Assembly: GCA_038246575.1 (NCBI GenBank)
Contig: JBBRVU010000072.1
Span: forward strand, 1 to 18,479
DNA length: 18,479 bases
From: JACCUZ01 sp038246575
GTDB taxonomy: Bacteria > Actinomycetota > Actinomycetes > JACCUZ01
Direction: 5' to 3'
Below, one piece after another: positions 14,401-18,479 of this stretch. Numbering within the stretch: the first letter of the stretch is position 1; each line of letters starts with the position of its first letter. Under the pieces are notes generated by a model. That model saw nothing but the letters and a program-made list of their open reading frames with translations. It had not been told where the DNA came from and did no database searches. The position numbers were made by a program, and so were the translations under genes.

Positions 14401-14826
14401 CAGGGCGTGCTCACCGACCAGACCGGCGGCGTAGGAGTGGTAGGTCGTGACCGTGGGCTCCCCGCTGCGCAGGGCCGCGGCGACCTCGTCGGTGAGGAAC
14501 GGCGCGCGGTCGTGGGCCATCAGCAGCCGGCGCAGCATCCGGCGTACGCGCTCGCCGAGCTCGGCTGCCGCCTTGCGGGTGAAGGTCAGTCCCAGCACAC
14601 GGTGGGGCTCCACCAGGCCGTTGGCCACCAGCCAGACGACCCGCAGCCCCATCGTCTGGGTCTTGCCCGAGCCCGCACCAGCGACCACGACCCGTGGCCC
14701 CAGCGGTGCGGTGATCGCCGACACCTGCTCGTCGGTCGGTGGGAAGCTCTCACGCAGCCGATGGGCGAGCTCCTTCGGCGTTGTTGCGGTCGAAGCCCGG
14801 TCCGCGCCCGCCTTCTCACCGGTCAT
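11476..14826 (-). CDS. adnB: AdnB: helicase-nuclease subunit of the AdnAB resection complex
   Basis: A 1116-aa fusion of an SF1 motor and a RecB-family nuclease. Motor motifs: Walker A 'GAGSGKT' (50-56), 'TFTRKAAAEL', Walker B 'LLDEYQDT' (296-303), 'GDPRQSIYGWRG' (325-336), 'HAAKGLEWDAVFIAG' (near 693) and 'YVAVTRARELLACSG'. Nuclease: 'GTRFHLWLEQRWG' and the catalytic 'VVDVVDWKTG' (near 1037-1046) with 'GVQLAVYRLAW'. No Fe-S cysteine cluster is seen at the C-terminus. With AdnA it forms the heterodimer that resects double-strand breaks in actinobacteria. Its ATG overlaps the adnA stop (ATGA at 14826-14823), implying translational coupling. A low-complexity linker with a 12-aa duplication lies near 530-555. 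Confidence 0.93.
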   Translation of the reverse strand: MTGEKAGADRASTATTPKELAHRLRESFPPTDEQVSAITAPLGPRVVVAGAGSGKTQTMGLRVVWLVANGLVEPHRVLGLTFTRKAAAELGERVRRMLRRLLMAHDRAPFLTDEVAAALRSGEPTVTTYHSYAAGLVGEHALRIGREPDTRLIGEAMSWQLAAQVVESYDGPMDSVDRAVSSVTAYVLSLAGELSEHLRTVDDVALLTDQVREHMRALPPVTQKNGRPAAMAPEVRDLLRSLDAREALLPMVADYAAAKLARGAMDFGDQVALAAGIATGDPEVAEIERGRFGAVLLDEYQDTGEAQRVLLTAVFGGGHPVTAVGDPRQSIYGWRGASAGNLERFSRDFSAPADDSEQATGLTVSFRNGERILAVANRMAEGLPLRGLDDRPLRPGPGREGAGRVECSLHESVLTEAEAIAERIHTLGRAGTPWGEIAVLARRRSLFPRLEAALRGRGVPCEVVGLGGLLLEPEVVDVVATLRVLSDPTAGAALVRVLTGPRWRIGPRDLAALGRRARSLARPRRPHPSESRTAAEGTAPDVGAAAAEGTAPSVDAAVPDIDEVDELSLVDALEDLGPASAYSREGHRRLVQLREELRRLRRQSTGSLPDAVVAVVRSLGLDIELAARPGVRPADALLNIDRLVEVAEEFVGSGEDPGLVAFLGYLDTAEERERGLELEVPDLGTDRVQLMTVHAAKGLEWDAVFIAGLTATVFPVESQPVTDWSRQLAVLPFPLRGDRHELPELGWSPTADLGEAKSAVGAFAAACKERAALEERRLAYVAVTRARELLACSGYWWDDAKKPRGPSSLLTEVREVCESGAGIVASWADEPADDARNPVTEHAQVSTWPLDPAGDRRPALEAAAALVNDAGLLGAMPDDGARDTAGDRVGRWHDEADLLLMELTRRRDRGSTTVELPGQLSVSQLVALRRDPAELARQLRRPLPRRPAPQARRGTRFHLWLEQRWGQQRLLDVDELPGAADETAAPDDDLLALQAAFQASEWWTRVPHEVEFPFDMVVDGLLLRGRCDAVFTDASDDVVDVVDWKTGAPPDAAAEKAIVGVQLAVYRLAWHRLTGTPLDRIRAAFHYVGANATVRPADLLDEEGLRQLIRSVPPQE
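13172..13228. repeat. 36-base-period direct repeat inside adnB
   Basis: A 21-base identical unit occurs at 13172-13192 and 13208-13228, 36 bases apart, encoding two copies of AAEGTAP(D/S)V(G/D)AA. It sits in an acidic/Ala-rich linker between 'LGRRARSLA' and 'DEVDELSLVDALEDLG', away from motor motifs. It looks like an in-frame tandem expansion in a flexible loop. Confidence 0.8.
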
Positions 14827-17800
14827 GGCTGCATCTGCCGACCCTCGTCCTGCAGCGGACAGCTGGTGCGCACCGGGCAGATCGTGCAGTGCTTGTTGAC
14901 CATCGCGTCGAACGCCGAACCCGCCATGCCGGCCGAGACCTCGGCCACCAGCTCGCTCGCCCACCCCGGGTCGTCGGCGTCGGCCAGCGGCAGCTGCCGC
15001 TGCTCGCGGGGCTTGGCGCCGACGCCGGCCTTGCCGACCTGCACCAGCATGGCGCCACCGCTGTGCTCCAGCCCGAGGTCAGCGAATCCGCCCTGCTCGA
15101 CCGCGAGCTGGTAGGCCGCAAGCTGGCCGTGCTGGGCCAGCTCGGACTCGTCGACCTTGCTCGAGCCCGTCTTCAGGTCGATGACGATCGCGCGGCCGTC
15201 GCTGTCGCGCTCGAGTCGATCGACCTGGCCGCTGATGACGGCTCGCCCCACCGTCGCCTCGAGCCGGGTCTCGGCCGCAACGAGGGTCCGCGGGTTGGCC
15301 GCGAGCCACAGGGCCAGGCGACGGACCATCGCGCGCGCCTTGGTGACGTGTTGATCAGCAGCCCAGCCACGGCCCAGCTCGACCGTGGGCAGCAGCTCGT
15401 CGAGCCGGGCGAGCAGCGCCTGCTCGCCGGACGTCGCCGCATCGACAGCCTCCTCGGCGACGGCGTGCACCAGCGTCCCGATGCTCTGCGCGGTCGACGA
15501 CGAGCCACTGGCACCCACCTGTTCGAGGAACCACCGCAGCTGGCAGCGGAGGAATGCGTCGACGCGTGAGGGGCTGACCCGGACCTGCTCGTCCGGGTCG
15601 AGGACGGGTCGGTCGTCGCTGAGCTTGGGCAGTCCCCACCACGTCGAGGGGTCGGCTCCGCGCACCCCGGCCGCCGCCAGCCGAGCCAGCTCCTCGGCCG
15701 CACCCCGCGCCACGCCAGGGTCGGTGTCGGGGTCGGTGACGGCCTGGCGCAGCTCGCCGACCAGCCCGGCGAGGCTCAGCGCCCGCTCCACCTGCGTCAC
15801 CGCGCGGGTCGGCGCCTCAGCAGGTACGCCGTTCTCACCGGCAGGGGCTGCGGCCGGCAGCGGGTCGAGTTCGTCGAGGAACCGCGACGGGCTGAGGCCC
15901 TCGCGCTCGCTGGCCACCGCCGTGACAAGCACCCGTCGAGCCGCGCGGGTGACCGCGACGTAGAAGAGTCGTCGCTCCTCGGCGAGCAGCCGGTTCAGCG
16001 TCGCAGCGTTCGCCGCCGATGGGGCGAGCGGCTCGGCACCGCGCAACACGTCGACCAGGCGCTCCGACCCCAGGAAGGACCCGCGCATCCGCAGGTCGGG
16101 CCAGGACCCCTCCTGGACCGCCGCCACGCAGACCACGTCCCACTCCAGGCCCTTCGCCGCATGGGCGGTCAGCACCTGCACCGCGTCGTCATGGGCGGCT
16201 CGGGGCGCGAGGCTGTCGCTCGGGATCTCCTGACCCCGGAGGTGGTCCAGGAAAAGCTCGGGGCCGGCCGCCGGCAGCCGGTCACAGAACTTCGCCGCCG
16301 TCTCGAACAGCGCCACGACGGCGTCGAGGTCGCGGTCGGCGCTGTCTCCCTTCCGCCCACCGTCTGCGCTCATCCGCTGCCAGCGCGCGGCCAGCCCGCT
16401 GCGCGACCACAGCGCCCACAGCACGTCCTCGGCGGTCGCGCCGTCGCCCTCGGCCACCTCCCGGCCGGCCCGCAGCAACGCCGCAACCCGGCTGGCCGGT
16501 CGGACCGCCCAGTCGTCGAGCATGATCAGCACCCGAGGGTCAGCCAGAGCCTCGACGAGCAGCTCACCCGAGGCACGGACCCCGCCCCCGGCCAGCTCGG
16601 CACGGCGCATCTCCTTGCGCAACCGCCGCAGTCCCATGACATCGGCCCCGCCGAGCGCTGAGGTCACCAGCTCGACGGCGGCGTCCTCGTCCAGCCGATC
16701 TGGCCGGACAGCGCACTCCAGAGCCAGCAGCAACGGTCGGACAGCTGGCTGCGCGACCAGGGGCAGCTCGTCACGGGCGACGGCGACCGGCACCCCCGCC
16801 GCGGACATCGCCCGGGCCAGGACCGGCATCGAACGCGCCGTCGAGCGGACGACCACCGCCATCTGCGACCACGGGACACCGTCGATGAGGTGGGCCGCAC
16901 GGAGGTGGGCCGCGACGTGCTGGGCCTCCTGGCTCTCCGAACGCAGGACGTCGACCTGGACCTCGCCTGAGGGCACGCCGTCGGCGGGCCGGAGGTCACG
17001 GTGGTGCACCGGGCCGCCCAGACCGATGGCCACCCGTCGCGTCGCCGCCAGCAGGACGGCTCCGGATCGGCGAGACGTCACCAGGGCGCGGACTGGTGCC
17101 GGCTCGTCCGTCGCCGTGCGGAACGTCTCGGAGAAGGAGGTCAGCCCCGAGACCTCGGCGCCCCGGAACCCGTAGATCGACTGGTCCGGGTCTCCCACGG
17201 CGACGAGCTCCCGACCGCCGCCGCACAGCAGCCGCAGCAGCTCGATCTGCGCGGGGTCGGTGTCCTGCATCTCGTCGACGAACACGACGGCCCGCTCGGC
17301 CCGCTCGCGCGCAAGCACGTCGTCGTCGCGCAACCACATGCCGACGACGGCTCGGATCAGCTCGGCCGGGTCGTAGGCCTCCGACTCGCGCAACGCGCTC
17401 ACCCCGGCGTACTGCCTGCTGAACCTCGCCACCGCGACCCAGTCGTCGCGGCCGTGCTCGCGCCCGAGGCGGGCGAGCTCGGGCGGCGTGACCCCGCGCT
17501 CATAGGCGCGCATCATCAGGTCGCGCAGCTCCTGCGCGAAGCCGCGGGTGGGCAGCGCGGGCCGCAACCTCGGCGGCCACGGCTGCTGCCCCCCGGCGTC
17601 CTGGATCTCGATGTCACCGCGCAACAGCTCACGGACCACCAGGTCCTGCTCCGGGCCGGACAGCAACCGCGGGGTCTCGCCCCCCGATGCCGCGGCTTCC
17701 CGGCGCAGCAGACCGAACGCGTAGGAATGGAACGTGCGCGCCAGCGGCTCTTTCGTGGCGCGGCCGAGCCGGGCACTGATCCGTTCCCGGAGCTGGGCCG

Positions 17801-18068
17801 CCGCCTTGCGCCCGAAGGTCAGCACCAGGATGGACTCAGGGTCGGCTCCGGCGTCGATGCGGGCCGCCACCGCCTCGACGATCGTCGTGGTCTTGCCGGT
17901 GCCCGGTCCGGCCAGCACGAGCAGCGGGCCCCCCCGGTGGTCGACGACAGCCCGCTGCACCGGGTCGAGCACGACGGGCGTGACGGACGGCCGGGCCGCA
18001 CGCACCAGCCGGTAGGCCGGAGCCTCCGGCCCCGCTGGTGCGCTGCCCCGTCTCGTCACGGCGTCCAT
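14823..18068 (-). CDS. adnA: AdnA: helicase-nuclease subunit of the AdnAB resection complex, Fe-S type
   Basis: A 1081-aa SF1 motor with a C-terminal RecB-type nuclease. Seen: Q-motif 'LDPVQ' (34-38), Walker A 'GPGTGKT' (54-60), 'TFGRKAAAQL', Walker B 'FVDEMQDTDP' (near 262-271, Met where most relatives have Tyr), 'GDPDQSIYGFRG', 'HAAKGLEWDVVCVA' and 'YVAVTRAARRVL'. Nuclease core 'IDLKTGSSKVDESELAQHGQLAAYQ' is near 960. One Cys at 'LRCQLRWF' (about 840) plus three in 'HCTICPVRTSC' (about 1060-1070) give the four-cysteine set of AddB/AdnA-like Fe-S nucleases. Being upstream and Fe-S-bearing marks it as AdnA. The ATG at 18068 is chosen because the conserved region starts soon after it. The ribosome site is weak (GGGGACCGTGG), and the long open frame before it is not coding. 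Confidence 0.92.
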   Translation of the reverse strand: MDAVTRRGSAPAGPEAPAYRLVRAARPSVTPVVLDPVQRAVVDHRGGPLLVLAGPGTGKTTTIVEAVAARIDAGADPESILVLTFGRKAAAQLRERISARLGRATKEPLARTFHSYAFGLLRREAAASGGETPRLLSGPEQDLVVRELLRGDIEIQDAGGQQPWPPRLRPALPTRGFAQELRDLMMRAYERGVTPPELARLGREHGRDDWVAVARFSRQYAGVSALRESEAYDPAELIRAVVGMWLRDDDVLARERAERAVVFVDEMQDTDPAQIELLRLLCGGGRELVAVGDPDQSIYGFRGAEVSGLTSFSETFRTATDEPAPVRALVTSRRSGAVLLAATRRVAIGLGGPVHHRDLRPADGVPSGEVQVDVLRSESQEAQHVAAHLRAAHLIDGVPWSQMAVVVRSTARSMPVLARAMSAAGVPVAVARDELPLVAQPAVRPLLLALECAVRPDRLDEDAAVELVTSALGGADVMGLRRLRKEMRRAELAGGGVRASGELLVEALADPRVLIMLDDWAVRPASRVAALLRAGREVAEGDGATAEDVLWALWSRSGLAARWQRMSADGGRKGDSADRDLDAVVALFETAAKFCDRLPAAGPELFLDHLRGQEIPSDSLAPRAAHDDAVQVLTAHAAKGLEWDVVCVAAVQEGSWPDLRMRGSFLGSERLVDVLRGAEPLAPSAANAATLNRLLAEERRLFYVAVTRAARRVLVTAVASEREGLSPSRFLDELDPLPAAAPAGENGVPAEAPTRAVTQVERALSLAGLVGELRQAVTDPDTDPGVARGAAEELARLAAAGVRGADPSTWWGLPKLSDDRPVLDPDEQVRVSPSRVDAFLRCQLRWFLEQVGASGSSSTAQSIGTLVHAVAEEAVDAATSGEQALLARLDELLPTVELGRGWAADQHVTKARAMVRRLALWLAANPRTLVAAETRLEATVGRAVISGQVDRLERDSDGRAIVIDLKTGSSKVDESELAQHGQLAAYQLAVEQGGFADLGLEHSGGAMLVQVGKAGVGAKPREQRQLPLADADDPGWASELVAEVSAGMAGSAFDAMVNKHCTICPVRTSCPLQDEGRQMQP

Positions 18069-18119
18069 CCCACCACGGTCCCCGGACACAAGCCGCTGCC
18101 TCGAACGCCGGATCCTGCC

Positions 18120-18125
18120 TACGGT
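18120..18125 (+). promoter_or_regulatory. Possible leaderless -10 box for the gene starting at 18132
   Basis: TACGGT fits the actinobacterial TAnnnT -10 consensus and ends 6 bases before the ATG at 18132, so transcription could begin at the start codon. No clear -35 or Shine-Dalgarno is present. The spacer to adnA (divergent, 63 bases) must also hold the adnA promoter, which I cannot identify. Confidence 0.35.
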
Positions 18126-18131
18126 TCGGGG

Positions 18132-18479
18132 ATGCCCCCAGACCTCGACGCTCTCCGCGCGCTCGCCCGCTCGTCGCCTTGGCGCTGGCGGACACTGCAG
18201 GTCGTGGTCGACTACGCCGGGCAACGTGTCGAGTCGCAAGAGCCGGTCCGGGCCTGGATCTCCCGGCCGCACGGGCTGCGGGTCGAGGCACTGCGCGGCA
18301 TCCTCCTCCAGGCCCAGTGGTCCGCCCACCCGTGGGGCGTCAGCACCCTGTCGATCGGCGGACGTCGCGTGCCGGAGCCAGCGCCGTACGGTCCGCTGCA
18401 CGCCGATGCCCCGCGGCCGGTCCTGCGGGCGGACGGGTTGGTCTCAAGACGGCCGGCAGCGCCGCACCTGAACTACGAC
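18132..18479 (+). CDS. Hypothetical protein divergent from adnA, 3' truncated by the window
   Basis: The ATG at 18132 opens a 116-codon frame that runs to the window edge without a stop. The product begins MPPDLDALRALARSSPWRWR and continues with 'VRAWISRPHGLRVEALRG' and a Pro-rich stretch (RRVPEPAPYGPLHADAPRP). Tryptophan and arginine are frequent; no signal peptide, membrane segment or known motif is seen. I recall short 'SPWRWxTL' proteins in actinobacteria but no function. It is supported by the smooth open frame, a leaderless-type -10 and its divergent position. No other frame in this stretch looks more protein-like. Confidence 0.6.
   Translation, partial: MPPDLDALRALARSSPWRWRTLQVVVDYAGQRVESQEPVRAWISRPHGLRVEALRGILLQAQWSAHPWGVSTLSIGGRRVPEPAPYGPLHADAPRPVLRADGLVSRRPAAPHLNYD

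Noticed and set aside
11092..15114. A 1340-codon open frame on the plus strand
   Set aside because: It lies antisense to adnB. It is rich in Arg, Gly, Pro and His with no domain, as expected for an opposite-strand shadow at high GC. The minus strand has full helicase and nuclease motifs.
18069..18401. N-terminal extension of adnA to 18401
   Set aside because: The added sequence is Arg/Gly-rich and overlaps a better plus-strand gene. Conserved AdnA sequence begins just after the ATG at 18068.
1..18479. Defence island, prophage or transposon
   Set aside because: The helicase-nucleases are the housekeeping AdnA, AdnB and UvrD2 types. No restriction, toxin, integrase, transposase or phage structural gene was recognised.

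Overview
The window comes from a high-GC actinomycete. Evidence is the very GC-rich coding sequence, a WhiB-family regulator, a mycoredoxin with the CGYC active site, an AdnA-AdnB recombination pair and an EspC-like type VII secretion-style protein at the left edge. The order uvrD2, mycoredoxin, nudC, adnB, adnA next to whiB7 recalls the Mycobacterium tuberculosis Rv3197A-Rv3202c neighbourhood. The conserved genes are separated here by unrelated ones, and the overall content suggests Propionibacteriales (Nocardioides-like). That assignment is inference.

Left part (1-4696), all genes on the minus strand: uvrD2 (2555-4696) is followed by a classic whiB7 regulatory block. The block holds a promoter with an A-tract just upstream of the -35, a 90-codon leader ORF with a strong ribosome site, a GC hairpin followed by a U-run (a rho-independent terminator in front of whiB7), then whiB7 itself. 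Downstream lie an Arg-rich 57-aa protein, a strong GC hairpin, a stand-alone LigD-type primase-polymerase, and a truncated EspC-like gene that runs off the window.

Middle (4697-11456): a plus-strand mycoredoxin gene, preceded by an out-of-frame start with an excellent Shine-Dalgarno, converges on a minus-strand M20 dipeptidase-nudC pair overlapping by 4 bases. Two 31-base copies of a palindromic repeat sit between them. The dipeptidase gene diverges from an endonuclease/exonuclease/phosphatase gene, and both look leaderless, with -10 boxes exactly 7 bases from their start codons. Next come a secreted protein of an uncharacterised type (minus), an AraC-DinB fusion regulator (plus) and a PAP2/Aur1-like membrane phosphatase (plus).

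Right part (11476-18068): adnA and adnB on the minus strand, coupled by an ATGA overlap, encode the two helicase-nuclease subunits of the mycobacterial-type double-strand-break resection machine. AdnA carries the Fe-S cysteine set. A divergent partial gene of unknown function starts at 18132.

Taken together the window holds three SF1 helicases, a primase-polymerase, thiol and NADH/NAD-cap redox housekeeping, and an antibiotic-stress regulator with its attenuator. The most interesting part is the whiB7 leader: its activator box is built into the last lysine codons and stop of uvrD2, and its leader ORF is unusually long. No rRNA, tRNA, CRISPR array, transposase or phage gene was recognised.
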